A stretch of DNA of 64,000 bases, from positions 4,402,001 through 4,466,000 of the forward strand of contig JAKSGN010000007.1 of assembly GCA_024180945.1 (NCBI GenBank), written 5' to 3'. Origin of the DNA: Macrophomina tecta. Taxonomy: Eukaryota > Ascomycota > Dothideomycetes > Botryosphaeriales > Botryosphaeriaceae. Numbering within the stretch: position 1 is the first letter of the stretch; each line of letters opens with the position of its first letter. The notes beneath the pieces are model-generated. The model did not search any database and was not told the DNA's origin. It worked only from the letters and a program-made list of their open reading frames with translations. This document shows positions 33,741-46,268 of the stretch, in pieces. A program made the position numbers and the translations under genes.

Positions 33741-36700
33741 GAGACCACTCGTGAATAGAAACCCCATCACCTTCAAACCCCCCAAAAGAACCCTTCCAGC
33801 AAATCTTCGAACCCCCCAGCGCACAGATCCGAATCCGCCTCTGCCTCTCCCTCGTCCCCATGGGCACGAGCCTATCCGTCCAAAAGCGCAGCCGCGGGGC
33901 TGGTCAGCCAGGTCGCGGACCGCGCCGGCAAGGGCTTGCCATCCCATCGCTCCTCCCCCTCCATTCTTGGATCCCGTCTTCCCGTACGTGGCCGGATTTA
34001 CACGCTATTCCCCAACTTTTGAATGCTAGATAAACTTCGTGGCTGAACTACCGCCTTGTCTTTATACGCATTTTGCCGGCTCGTCATTGGTGTAGTGTCA
34101 TCTCAAGTATTTCCCTTTGCGACGGAGGCAGAGTGGCTGAAGAGAGGGGATCAGACCAATCAGGAGGCCTGGGCATTAGTATGCTGGGCATCTCGCGGCT
34201 CTGAAACCAAACTGTCTAATTGATCGACAGCGCCTGGTGAGCCATGAGTAAATTGCCCGAAAGCCGTGAGCTTCGCCCTTCAAGAGAGCGAGGTGCTGGC
34301 GTGGTGAGTGGACCCCGTTTGATAGTTGCGCGGAGCAAAATTTCGTCTGAACGCGTCGACGACGATCTTTGAAGAACGGCGGGAGGAGGTACAGCGAGCG
34401 TAAAGACCTCGAGAGAAACCCGAGCAGAGCAGAGGGCAAACATTGTCATGTACTCGGCAGCGCGTCAACAAGGCCCGGCCGAATCCCGGCAAGGCGGTTC
34501 CCTCCCGTCTCCCGTCGCTATCTACGGAGGTCGTGCGCCGAGAACGAAGAGACAATCCCAGCGCAGTAGTTGAGCGGCGATACGGCACGACGAAACGACG
34601 GCGATTAAGAAGAGAAGCGGTTAAGACCACACAAGGAACACAACGCGCAATGGAACAGGTCAAGTTTTGATGCGAAAGATCGGATTCAGAGCCGATTATA
34701 GCAACTAGGAGTGGGCGCGCACGGTGAATAAGCCCGGGTATGTTCCTCCTTGAGATAAAAAAAAGTTTCCAACAGACCAAGGAAAAACCGCAAATATAAC
34801 CCGAGACACATCTCGCGTCTATCCATCATGATATTTCCCATGCAATGTTTGTAAATACGATATACCCAAGCGCCACTGATGCATATGTTTGTAATAAGCG
34901 ATTGTTAAGACAAAAAGGAGATAGAAGAAAAAAGAAATTCAATGCTGAACCCAGAAACAACCGAAGGCGCTGATCGATTACAAGGTTGGGTGTAATGATT
35001 AAAAGGCCGACGTCGACGAGCCGAGCCCGCGGCCAGTGTCTGAGTGCGGTGTAGAGCGAGAGGAGGGTGGCGGAGAGAAGCGAATAGATGAAGAATCAGG
35101 CGCGATAAGATCCGATCGCCAGGGTGCAGGCGCAACGTGGACGGCTGTGAGTCACGTCGTTGGAAGCGGGTGCTGGCAGCCTCGTGAAGCCTGGGGCTGT
35201 GGGCGCTGGCGTGCGCGGCGCAGGCCAATCAGCGCTGGAATGGACATTTCCAGGCTTCGGGCGTGGGGATCGCCGCGCGATGTGAGGCGGGGGTGCCGCA
35301 GTGCTGAGTGCCCCGCAGCTAGTGGTGCTCGCCGTCCGCGATGGTGTCGCCTGTCGCTAGCGGAGGACGACAGGAAAAGGCGGTGATGGTGGGGTTGATT
35401 GGAGAGCAGCGCTGCTCGTGACCGCCGCTGAAACGCTGGGTCCGAGATCGCGAAAGGAGGATAGCCGGAAGAGAGGATGATTGACGGTTGCCATGATGTA
35501 ATGATGAGACGTTTGAGAGGAAAGTCCGATAATGCGTGACGGGGATCGTAATGCGCAGCGAAGCCGAAGGAGCTGGCTGTAGGAGAGTCGTGCCGGGTTT
35601 AGTTCTTCGGGACCGGGGGCAGAGGCCTGGTCGGAGGCGGGCCGGGGCAAGGAGGCAGGTGGGCGGTGGCCGGCATTGTGGAGGTGGGGAGTGGTAGTGG
35701 TGGTGGTTGGTGGTTGGTTGTATGGAGTGGTCCGGAGCGGACGTTGAGTTGTTATAGTCTGGCGGGAGCGTTTAGGGGCAGCTGGTGAGCGGTAGTCGGC
35801 GAGTAATGCAGCAGAAGCTGGTCTTCAAGTACTCAAGGCGCTGCCTAGCGGATTAGACGTGACTTTGGAGGAGTCGATGGTGATGAAACGAGTCTCAGGT
35901 CTGCCGGCGGGCGTAGACGTATTTATGGCTAGCTGCTCCAAGATGGTCACAGGCAGGGCATGCCATTTCGGACGATGGTGTAATAAGCTGCTGTGGTCAT
36001 AGCGGCGGTGTGGACCAGGCACATGCTGGGTGAGGCGGCCAAGGGCTAAGCCGGGGTCCCCCCATGCTCGAGGGGAGAGTCAAAGGGCTGAGCAGCAGGC
36101 GGTCAGCCATGGCCGTGCAGCGCGCTAGAACATCGCGCAGGCCGGGATTAATTGCAGGAAAATCAAACACCGCTCTGCATGTTTCAGCCCGCGCGTGCCC
36201 GGCATGGCCCCACGACAGCAGCCAGCCAGCTCTGCGCGCGGCGATCCCATCGCGCCCGCTCCTCGTCGCCGACTGACAACAATACGGGGCGGTGACATCA
36301 ACACCACGCGATGCCGGTCATTGGCTTTATTGATGCCGCACCGGTTGGGCGTAGCGCTGCGAGCCGCGGCCTCGCGATCCGCTGCCCGAAATAGCTGTGG
36401 GCGGGCAGCAAGCACGCCGCCAGGAACGCGCTGACCTCAGCGCAGCGCCAGGTCCGGCGCGGCAGCGAGCTGCAAGCGGCTGGGCTGATCTCCGCCAGCA
36501 GCGTCGGTCCGACTAGCTGCTGCGAGTGACGGCGGGCAGCGAAGCACGAGGCCCGCGACAGCCCTGCTCCGCCCGCTGCCCGCCCTCGCGCTCACAGACG
36601 CTTCTGCCGCTCTTCTCCCGAGTCTTCTATCACTAACGCGATCTCCGCGCACTGCCCAACACCGGAAATTAGGGCAAATTTGCCCCCAGCCCGCTTGTGC

Positions 36701-38500
36701 AGCTCTTGTGCAAGGCCGCAGGGCGTTGTGCGCGGCCGGACTGGGCGGATAGCGCGCCTGGGGTGCCATGTGTGGCTGGGGCGACCATCAGATATTCGTC
36801 ATGCACGCTGTCGCTGGCCGTCCGTCGCGAGATCTTCGATCGCCCGCCGTGTCGCAGGCAGCCGTCCTGCGACAGCGACGCCTCCTATTGTCCAGCAGCA
36901 CCGCCGCGCTGCCCATCCAGCCGCTCCCAGCTATACACGTGGAGAAGGCCGGGATTCCCAGAGCGCCGTCACGCCACCGAGCGCCGCATTCCGTGAGCTG
37001 GCGAACCGCGCATTTGAAACGCCTGGCTGTGCGGCCCTGATGCGCACCACACGAGGCCCGGCTCCAGCTTCATCGCTGCGTCACCGGCCGCGTTTGCGCG
37101 GTCATCGGCCTGGCGATAAGCTCCTGTCAGCGATCGCAATCCCTGCCGCGCCGCCCTCCATCCAGGCAGCAGGCAGCGCGCTGGAGCGCGTCGTTCCAAA
37201 TCCCGCACGCAGCATCGCTTTGGGCCGCTTGGCGCCGCCGCGCATGATCGTCTTCCTCTTGTCTGATGCTGCTGCTTCAGCTCGGCTGCAGGCTGCAGCT
37301 AGCGATGCCGCAGCTGGGAGAGCGCGTTTGGATCGTCAGGGGCACCCTTCACACCCATCGTCGTCCCCAGGCCGCCGCCTTGCCGCATGCGGCCAGCGTC
37401 AGGAACAGGATGGAACTGTCAAACGGTGCCAACCGGCCGCCGGCTGTCACAGCGGCCGTCACCCCACGCCCGGCTGACGGCGATTGCTGCTGTCTCGCGC
37501 TGGATTGAGCGCGCTGATGACGAGCAGGCGCAGGGAGCCGCACTCATGCGTGCGCAAATCTTCCCCAGCAACGATCGTGTCTGATATTCATTGCGAGATT
37601 TGCACTGTTGCAGATTATTGAGAGCAGAGCACGCGCGCTCGTTCGTGTGGAGGAGCTGAGCTCCTGCATGCAAGTCATACATGCCTGCTGCCGCAACAGG
37701 ACACCGCTAGACCGGGTTCGGCTGGCACGCCGCCTGAGACGAGCAGGGATCGGCAGAGTCGCGCTCGCTGCTCGCGTCTTCACTCAATCCCAAACTCAAA
37801 TCATGGCAGCTTCTATCTGCCTGCGATCTGCCACGCTTTCAATCGGCGACCGCGATACCACCCTGTTCGGTTTTGTCGCGCACAGCCCGCCATTCCGCGG
37901 GCACGACGACCTGCAATACATCTATCGCTCAGCGCGCTGCGACTCGACACGTCCTCCGCGGTCGACGGGAAGAAGGCACCTGCCCCGTCCCGGCTGTCCA
38001 ATTAACCTTTCCCGACCCTCCGTACAGCCGCAGCCCTCCGCGCCCTCAACACGCACCCTTTTTGCTTTTGTGCTTTCCTTTTGCCTTTGCTGACAGCCGC
38101 GAGATCGGATGCCGCGCGCCGTATCGCGTACGCAGCGCGGAGCTCTCCTCCAACTCGCCTCACGATTGTCTTTTCGGACGGACACCGTCACTTCTTGCAC
38201 CGTTGAGCCTACTTTTGGATATGCTTGCCCTTCCTGTTCGGTCGGCCCCAAAATGGAGCCACGGTTCTAGACCGGCCGCCACCAATCACCCGTCATGGAG
38301 CCACCCGCTCTCGGGGGGCCCGTTTTCCGACGCCGCAGGCGGCCTCTCCAGCTCAGCCCATTCTCTATTACGCGGCTGTCTCTCTCCGTGGTGCGGCAGC
38401 TGAACAATGGCTCCATGCGTTGCCGGGGGAGCACTGGCATGGTGGTGGCTGGCTGCTTAGCGGAGTCCAGGCTGCCCCCGAAGCGGCTGTGCCTGGCTAG
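33741..38500. other. Gene-free segment with leader-like sequence on the minus strand
   Basis: No recognisable gene. On the minus strand a CA-rich stretch (about 35,725 down to 35,677) ends in ACAATG at 35676 and looks like a fungal 5' leader. The frame there is only 25 codons long. A second ATG in good context at 35494 opens 45 codons. On the plus strand 33,760-34,020 contains a Ser/Pro/Ala-rich coding-like stretch without a start codon. None can be modelled as a gene with confidence. Confidence 0.4.
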
Positions 38501-38574
38501 AGACTTGGTTCCTGGCTAACAGCGGGCTGGCAGAGCACCCGTGCGAACCCAATCCGCTTGGCAATCCCGTTTGC

Positions 38575-38595
38575 TTTTTTTTTTTTTTTTTTTTT
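38575..38595 (+). repeat. Poly-T homopolymer (21 T)
   Basis: Uninterrupted T run after TTTGC and before CTTTTCTTTTC. Confidence 0.95.
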
Positions 38596-41500
38596 CTTTT
38601 CTTTTCATTATTGGCTCACTATAGCTACTTCCCGGCAAACGAGCCTATACGCCGATGCCGATGCCAGGATAGCCCAGCTGAACGTGCCGCTAAGAAAGCA
38701 CGATTCCAGCCACCGCGCGTTCAAGATTCCCCCTTTATTTGCTTCGACTTTGAGTTTCTACGGCTCTGCTGTGCGCGCTTCGCCCCGTCTATCCGAGGCG
38801 CAAGCGCATAGTATAGTCGGCGGGAACGTGTCCTTTGACCAGAGCGCTCCGTCATTCCGGACTCCGAAAAGTGAAAATGCCGGATAGTTCCTGCCATCTT
38901 CTGCACCAGGCCAGAAACAAGAGCGAGGATGCAGGCGGAATGCAGGCCCTGGGGAGATAAGGCGCCAGGCACAGCCGCACTGGTCCGGCGGACGGCCGCG
39001 AGATGATTGGCCGGCCGACAAGACGAGTTTCGGAAAGCCGCGGTTGCTTCGGGTTTGGCAAGCAACAGACGGCACCGACTCTAGGGCGGCCGGAAACATC
39101 AACACCACTCTTTTGACTCTCGTGATACGGTGGCACCCCTGCCGGCTGGTTTACGTTGCCCGCACCCACCGATTCTCTTTTTCTCTTCTGCATTTTCCTT
39201 GCGCTCGCCCGAAGCCTGTAGTCTACGGCTCGATCTTGCGGGGATTCCTTAGCCCTGCGAGGCGCGCCTCGGGTTTCGGATGAGCGGTGACGAGTGCTTG
39301 CCCTCCTCTTTGTCAGCTGGACTGGCGAGGATGCATTCGCTCGCATACTTCATTCGACCGGTCAGTCATGCTAATTCGTGCAGACGGAATCATCGTAAGC
39401 AAGCTTGCGCGAGAAGCGCGCACGGCACCAGCCGCCGATTGGTGTGGCCGCGTGATGGCTGCATCCCGCTTTACTACAGGCTATATGCACCCTTTGGTGC
39501 GGTGTGCTGTCAGCGTGGGGTGTGGGGGTAGGCAGTTCTAGATGCTGCACACAGTCAGCAGTCGCTGCACGACGTGCAGCACCTGCATCATGCGACGTCT
39601 TTGGCTTTAGAGTTCTTACATCTCGGCTTACTTGCTCACCACCAGCATATGCCGTTGACCAGGCTATGACTATTCTGCTTCTTGCCTACGTCCGTAGGTG
39701 CCCTCCACAGGCTTATTCTTTCAGGCAATTCTGCTCCGCGACACTGCAACCAACGTTCGCCTCGGGCTCCACTGCAAGCCTCATTTAGACTTTCGCTCCA
39801 GTCGGTCTCGGAGCTTTGGGCTGCCGATGAACCCACGGGAAAAGGCAAGTGTTCTCTGGGCATTTCTCTGGAGGAAGACGGCAGACTGGAAGCTTTGGAA
39901 GGAAAAAATTTTCCCATCATCCTTTTGCTCGATTGATCCCCGTAACTATGTTTGAACGAGCACACTCTCGAGTCTCCAGTCTATCAGGCTTTGAGAGAGA
40001 GTCAAAGATTTCGACAAGAAAAACTAATCTGCGGAAGATCTCACGAGGCTGACTCGCTGGGCTGAACACCGAATCGATTCAGGAACGTTCACTGTCTATC
40101 GTCTACCCGCTGACGTAGCTTTCTTTGATCCTTGAGCTGGAAGACGCGCCGACGTTACAGCCTCCTCCCTCAAGATGGCCATTGGGGTTGCTCCTGACCA
40201 GTCAAGCGCTCGGACGGTGGGCACGGATACGAGATGTGCGGCTATCAGAGTTTATACCAACGTCTAATCGTCAGTTGCCCCGGCGTTCCCTGACAAAGCT
40301 TGACGCAGTGGACCACTCAGCGACCGAACGCATGTTCAGGCGTCCCACTCCATCCCCGCATTCTCACCATTCGTTGGGCTTCGTGGTTCCGCCGATTGAA
40401 TAGTGGGCAAATCCTACGATGGTCAACGATACCGTTTCAGGCAGGCAGGACGATAGCATGATGACGACTTTTCCACCATGGTCGCTTTTGTGTCTAACTA
40501 CTCGTCGCCTTTGGCTTTCGTCCTTTCATTTCGTTTCGGCATCGTGGACTTGGTCTGCGATAAGGGAAATCGCGCGAGGATTATGGTTTATTACCGGAAT
40601 GGAGATGAAGGTTTGGCCCACCGCCGTGACACCGTGAGCATCGTCATCATCGTCAATCTCCGGTGGGAAAGGGCATTTTCTCCAACTGACTTTTTCACCA
40701 CAACTCTGTACGGCAGATGAGAATGCGGCGGTGGTTAGCCACTGCTTGGCGACAAGACGATACACAATACAAGAAGTCACGCGACAATGAGCGCCGTGGA
40801 ATGCCAACACCGCGCCTACACTTCTTCGGGTGCTTATGACTATTGCGGCAAGTATGGTGATTATTGTCGCCCTCTTCGGCCGAGGCAACACGGGCAATGA
40901 GCTCTTAAGTGAGGCGCAGCCCTCAGTAGGTATACGGAGTGCGCGTGTTCCTCCATCTGGTGACGCTCGGCTGAGTGCGTGGACTTGCCGTAGGGCTGTG
41001 CTGTTACTCGGGGGGATGGGCCGCGGAGCAATCTACCCTCAACGGTTTCCACAAGCTTCCGATGCTTCGACGCCTCTTGGCCCACACTCGTTTCGCGATT
41101 TATTGCACATGTTGGCCGAGTGCTGATTCCACGACTTTCCGACGGGCACTGGAAAAATATGTGCATGCAGCTCCACCGCTATCATCAGGAGATTTGGTCC
41201 GGACGAAGGCAGCTCGCTGATTCTGGATGATCCGAACGTCATGCGGCTTCGCCGGGATCAGACCCAACCTGCCGGCAACCGACCAGGCACAGGAACCACA
41301 TCCTGTCTAGCGAATACGATAACCTTGCTCATCCGTCGTGTATGACCCTTGCCCCTCTTTTCTCGAACGGTCAAGAAAATCTATCCGTCAATTGGGGGTG
41401 GCAGCTGACAGCAGAACAACCACACCAATCCAGCTCAACTTACGATAGAGCAGCTGATTCGCCCTGCGCTGCCGCACAGTCATCACCATTCACAGAGAAT

Positions 41501-43586
41501 TCTCCGCCATGGCTGATCCATATGTCAAGTTGGAAACCGTCGACAGCCAAGCGAGATCGCAGGAACGCCTATCATGACTTGCACGTGGGCTGCTTCAACC
41601 CGCCAGTCCACCCCGCTCCGTTTCCCAAGAGGAAATTGCTGAGCGCGCTGCTCAGCTCAATAATCAGCTCGAGACCGCCCTCGTCCATGCCCACACCTTC
41701 GGTTGAGAACATCGCAGCACTGTAAAAGGCGCACCAGGATTTCGGGCGTAAGCGCTATGGTCCTTCCAAACAACGACCGCCGTATGGCACCTACAACTCC
41801 GCACCACAGCGATGCAACCATGTGGACCGGCCGGGTCCGAGAGAGCGCAGCCATCGTCGCTCAGCCTTGCCATGGAGGGGCAACTAGCTTAAGCGAGAAC
41901 AAAGAAGGCCGGAGTGACGAGTGGTTGATCTGCGAAATTCATCTGTGACCAAGTGGCGGGATGTAGATCCGTGCGCCACCAAGGGCGAGAGGCACCTTTT
42001 GCTGCCAAAGACCCTGATACGCGACGCTACTACAACTTGGTCTTGGTGTGCGAACGAATGTACGCGCCAGCCAATTCGCCACCTCCTTTGCGCTGCAGCT
42101 CGTACTACTCGCCCGACGTTATCTCCTCGCGCCCCTCATTCATCCCAAGCCTCTGACCTCAGCGTACCCACAAAGTGTATCGCTCTTTCCCCAATCCCAG
42201 GCGACCGCCGGCACTCGGTCGTGTCACCGTGCTGAACAAGCACCGCGAAACACGCCGGCTGACAGACTGGGGCGAAGCGACGGCTTCTGCTCGAGGAAAA
42301 CTTGCGCAGCTGCTGTTTCAAGCTTTCTGCCAATCGCTCCGCCTGGGTACCTGCCTTAGCTCCGTTTCGCCATGTTCGATTGAGGCAAAGGGCCTGGCTC
42401 TCTCAAGCAATCGACGGCCTTTTCCCACTTACGCAAAATTGATTGTCTGCAATGCGCTTCAAACCAGGAGACCCGAAGCCACGACGATAAGCGTCGCGAT
42501 TGATTTTTTCCTAGCGAAGGGGGTTGGGAAAACAAGGGCAAGGAAAATAGAGGTAAAGTAGAAGGACACGGGTCCTGTCTGAGGGAAAGCAAGTGCGGGA
42601 ACTATCCTTTACCTGCGACAATCTTGCGCCTGTCGGCGATAGATTGCCTTCCCGATCGCAAGTCGAACGCTCGTTCAGCCGCGTCCTAGATTGAAGTTTG
42701 TCTTGCTGCTGAATGATGAGCCGCTCGCCCGCGGGGGAGCCCGGTAACCGAGCTGATGAGGCAAAACGCCGTTGCTGCACCTCTACCCTACGATTGCTGC
42801 AGCCTCGCTTAGAGACCAACTTTCTCTCTCCCTCCCTCTCTACACTCGGGACTATACGCATTCCAACGCATATGATTGGACGGACCCCAAGTGCCGCCGA
42901 ACATCCTCATAGTCTAGCAAACAGGTACTTGCCTAACACAGCCACACCTCCAGTTCGCAACGCACAATTCACCTCACCACTCGTCGTCAGCTATGCAAGG
43001 GATAGGACACTCGCATAACTCCGTCCGAACGCTACGCACTTCTCTTTCATTCCCCACCAAAAGCCGGGTGCACGCTCCTACCCCTTTACACCGCCACCGG
43101 CAGAATCGAAGGCAAAGCGAACCCACCCCGGCCTTGACGCGTGATCCCAGCCTCCCTCTCTTTCTCCCGACCCATGAACCCAGCGGCAATCGCCCTTTTT
43201 TTTTCCGTCATCCTCCTCTCATCACAGTGCGCACATTCACACGGACGAACGCGACGACGCACGCGCTCTACTCATCGTTCAACGCCAAACCCCAAAGCAG
43301 ACCCTGAATCCGTTGCCCTTTCTCTCCTCCCCCACCAACTTCCAACCCACCGTCTGCCTTACGCCGGACGAAGCTTGCCCAAAGCGGCAAAGCCCCAACG
43401 GCGCTTCTGGAAAATGAAAGAAGGGCGGAAGCATGACTCTCCCTTTCTCACATCATCGTGACTTTTCCCTAGCCTAGCCTGCCTTGATGCTAGCTGCGAC
43501 AAGGTAAAAAAAAAAAAGGCGTTGACTACCCTTTGTGGTTGATGCGCTTCGAGGCACGCGCGCGCTTGTGCTCCACCTGGCTTCGG

Positions 43587-43590
<4 letters not shown>

Positions 43591-43625
<35 letters not shown>
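43591..43625 (+). repeat. (GA)17 microsatellite
   Basis: A perfect GA dinucleotide run of 35 bases between CGGAAAA and TAGAGACC. Confidence 0.95.
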
Positions 43626-43630
<5 letters not shown>

Positions 43631-43737
43631 ACCCTGACCGAGCTATTCCCGTACGTACCCCGGCTGAGCCTGAACTGCCTTATCGCCGGTACCGGCGTTC
43701 AACGGTTCCCTCTTTTTTCTGTTGCTCGATCTTTTTC

Positions 43738-43756
43738 TTTTTTTTTTTTTTTTTTT
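43738..43756 (+). repeat. Poly-T homopolymer (19 T)
   Basis: T run followed 65 bases later by a poly-A run of similar length at 43821-43836. The two could pair as an imperfect inverted repeat. Confidence 0.9.
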
Positions 43757-43820
43757 GCCACACCGTCATTTCGCGACACGGTGTGTGAGAGATCCGAGAA
43801 ATCCGGTGAACGAGTGAAGC

Positions 43821-43836
43821 AAAAAAAAAAAAAAAA
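43821..43836 (+). repeat. Poly-A homopolymer (16 A)
   Basis: A run after GTGAAGC and before TTCTAAATCC. It is a partner of the poly-T run at 43738-43756. Confidence 0.9.
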
Positions 43837-44966
43837 TTCTAAATCCGCCAATAGAATTACCAAGGCCAACTTTTCTCCATCACATCCGTACGGTCGTAAA
43901 AGAGAAGTCAAGAAAGAAAAACCTGGCAGAACCGCATCCGTGCGTCGTCGTGGTTGACCAAGGCGGTGAAGGAGGCTGGGAGACGAAACTTCTGAGACAC
44001 GAGACGAGACAGGACGGGCAGCGGACGCGACACTGCATGTGAGACAGAATGCGGAGGAAGAAAAGCGAGGTGGCGAAAGAGTGAGCAGCATGCCACGTGT
44101 GCGCTTTTTCGAAGGTTCCATGCGTCCTTCCAGAAGCCTCGTTCACCCACATTCCCCACCATCCCCTCCTTTCTCTGGCACGGACTGCGGTGAGACAAGG
44201 CGAGCTTCGTCAGGACCCGCTTCTTTCGCCTTCGAGAAGTTCGAGAAAGACGCTAGAAGAATAATGAAAGGAGCGGTGATGCTGGGTCGGTCTGAGTGTC
44301 AACGGGCATCCCCCCAACAGCAAACGGGCATGGGAAAGGGCGAGGCGGGAAAGAGAGAGAGAGCGCACAGACAGGTACCAGAGTCTGGAAGTAGGGAGAT
44401 CCTTGATCGCCTCAGCAGCCCTATGCGCGTAATGGGCATGGCGCTTCATGGACCCTTATTCAGGCAGCCTGCTCGCTCTCCCACTCATCAAAGTCGACGC
44501 CGCGCAATATTATGCGGCTCTAAAGCTCCAAGGATTTTTCCCTGCTCCGTCAATCACTGTCTGAGCTTTTTCAGCCGCAGAGGCGCTTGGGTCTCACGAT
44601 GGGCCCGCGTCGGGCTGGGACATGGCGTGGTGCTAACGGCGCCGTTGATTTCCTGCTGGACCCTGGCCCGCCCCAGGCCGCCCACTTGGCTTGTTGCGCC
44701 AACGCTGCGAACGCGTCGACCGCCCAGCTGAGCGCGTGTGCGTGATAATTTTACGTGGCGGAGGCTGGTGGACGCACCAAGGAGCGGTCAGGTGAGACCG
44801 GCACCTCTCTGACCGCAACAATTGCTCCACGCCGGCTCTTCACCCATTCTACCTCCCAAACTGCCGGAATGAAAATCTGCTATGCTGCTCCACGCCGAAT
44901 GTTGATTTTCACGCTGATCGCATGTCCGGTGTGCTGATCCCTTTTTTAGCCGTGCCGCTCGTGACA

Positions 44967-45966
44967 TCATCCATCGTCCTCGTCGTCGACGCCCAAATTC
45001 CCGGCAGCTTGGGTGGATACCCAATCCTCCATCATCTGCTGGCTGCTCGCCGTGCCGTGGGCGACTGCGCTGCCTGACGAGCCTCCAGGCCGTGCGATAG
45101 GGCCCTTGCGCTTGACCACGAGACATAGGATGCGCCCGTATATGCTGAACCCGTCATATGACGTGTTGAGTGCCATCTTCTTCTTGTCATCTGGCTCGTC
45201 GGCGGCACCCTCGGTTGCCCTGTCTTGCGCTCGACCGCGTTTCCGGTTCCGCTTCACCGGCGCATCCTCAAACGCATCTTCGGCTTCGCTGGAGGCTTCG
45301 TTGACAAAGAGATCGTCTGCACTGCCTTCGCCGCGGCGGCGTTTGCTCGGCCGCGAGGTCTCAGCACGCGCCTCAGGTATATCAGAGAGTGCTACGGGTG
45401 CGTCCTCCTCATCTTCCTCGCGAATGGCGATTGGTGCATCCTGGTCCCCGGCGTCGACATCGACGGGTTTGTCACTCGTGCTGCCGCCGACCAGCCAGCC
45501 GGTCAGCTTGCCCGAATTACTCTTCATGCGAGGCTTGTCACTGAAATCCTTCTGCTTTGTGAGCAGCGAGTGGGGCGTTGAGTTGTCGGTGAGAAATATA
45601 GAGACCTCGAAATCATCTGCAGCAAGCTTGTGTCAGTGTCTCATCAACTCCAAGCTCCGTCGCAATAGACTTCGTGCCAACACGTTCGAGCGTCTCGAGA
45701 CCGCGCGAAGAGCTTGGCTGGCACTGCATACCTCCTGCAACAACATCCTTCACGCCCTTCTTTCCCCTGCCCTTGCGTTCAGCACGCTCCTTCTCCTCCC
45801 ACAGCTTGGGTAGCACAAGCGGCCTGACGGCTTCGATGATGCGGGGCAGCGCAGGATCGTTGCGACGGAGCAGCCAGGTCTCAGCATGCGCCGGGTTGTC
45901 GAGGTATATGCGCACCTCGAGGGCTGAGTGCTTGGTGATGCGCAGGTAGCGGCGGAGCGGGGCCAT
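44967..45966 (-). CDS. Conserved fungal protein of unknown function, nuclear-like
   Basis: Two exons, 45966-45732 and 45616-44967, give about 294 residues. Intron 45617-45731 (GTATGC...GCTGCAG, 115 bp) joins KDVVAG to DDFEVSIFLTDNSTPHSLL. The start MAPLRRYLRITKHSALEVRI is followed by a compact, probably folded N-terminal region of about 130 residues that I associate with a widespread but uncharacterised Pezizomycotina family. The middle is acidic and disordered, with basic clusters (SKRRRGEG, KRNRKRGR) that could be nuclear localisation signals. The C-terminal part (NTSYDGFSIYGRILCLVVKRKG) is hydrophobic and likely folds back on the N-terminal domain. The end is acidic (DDEDDG). I cannot assign a function. 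It is divergently arranged with the Sam37-like gene. Confidence 0.8.
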
Positions 45967-46268
45967 GGCGGAGGGCGTCGAGGCGGGAGCTGGGCCGTCA
46001 GGCAGGCATCTGTAGCAGGCGCAGCGGGGACAAGACGCGACGAGACTCTGAGGAGCCGGAGCTGGGCCGAGAGGTCTGGAGGCGTGGAGGCGTGGAGGGG
46101 AAGGCGGTGCTGCGGGCGGAGAGCTTGCGGGTAGGGTTGGTGGGCTGGGCGGAGGTTGCGGCGGCGATGACGATTGACGAGGCGATCGACGGCCTGAGCT
46201 TCGCCGCAAAGAAATGGCTGCACCGCACCGCCATCATGTCTTTCCCACCACCGCATCCCCCGCAGACA
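45967..46268. promoter_or_regulatory. Bidirectional promoter region
   Basis: Only 302 bp separate the divergent start codons of the unknown conserved gene (45966, minus) and the Sam37-like gene (46269, plus). Both transcripts must start within it. No TATA box is evident, as expected for housekeeping genes. Confidence 0.5.

Larger units (their letters stand above)
38501..44966. other. Gene-free segment, right edge of the desert
   Basis: About 6.5 kb without a recognisable gene. A single plus-strand frame is mostly open from 39849 to 40637 but carries several stops. Shorter coding-like pieces occur between 41,580 and 42,160 in changing frames. The last 1.5 kb has long homopolymer and GA runs. 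These could be remnants of a decayed gene or chance. Confidence 0.4.

Noticed and set aside
34125..34215. tRNA-like start (GGCAGAGTGGCTGA) on the plus strand
   Set aside because: No T-arm consensus and no pairing acceptor stem.
25336..44966. Transposon or CRISPR array in the desert
   Set aside because: No transposase, reverse transcriptase or integrase motif and no regularly spaced repeats were seen; short or very decayed elements cannot be excluded by eye.
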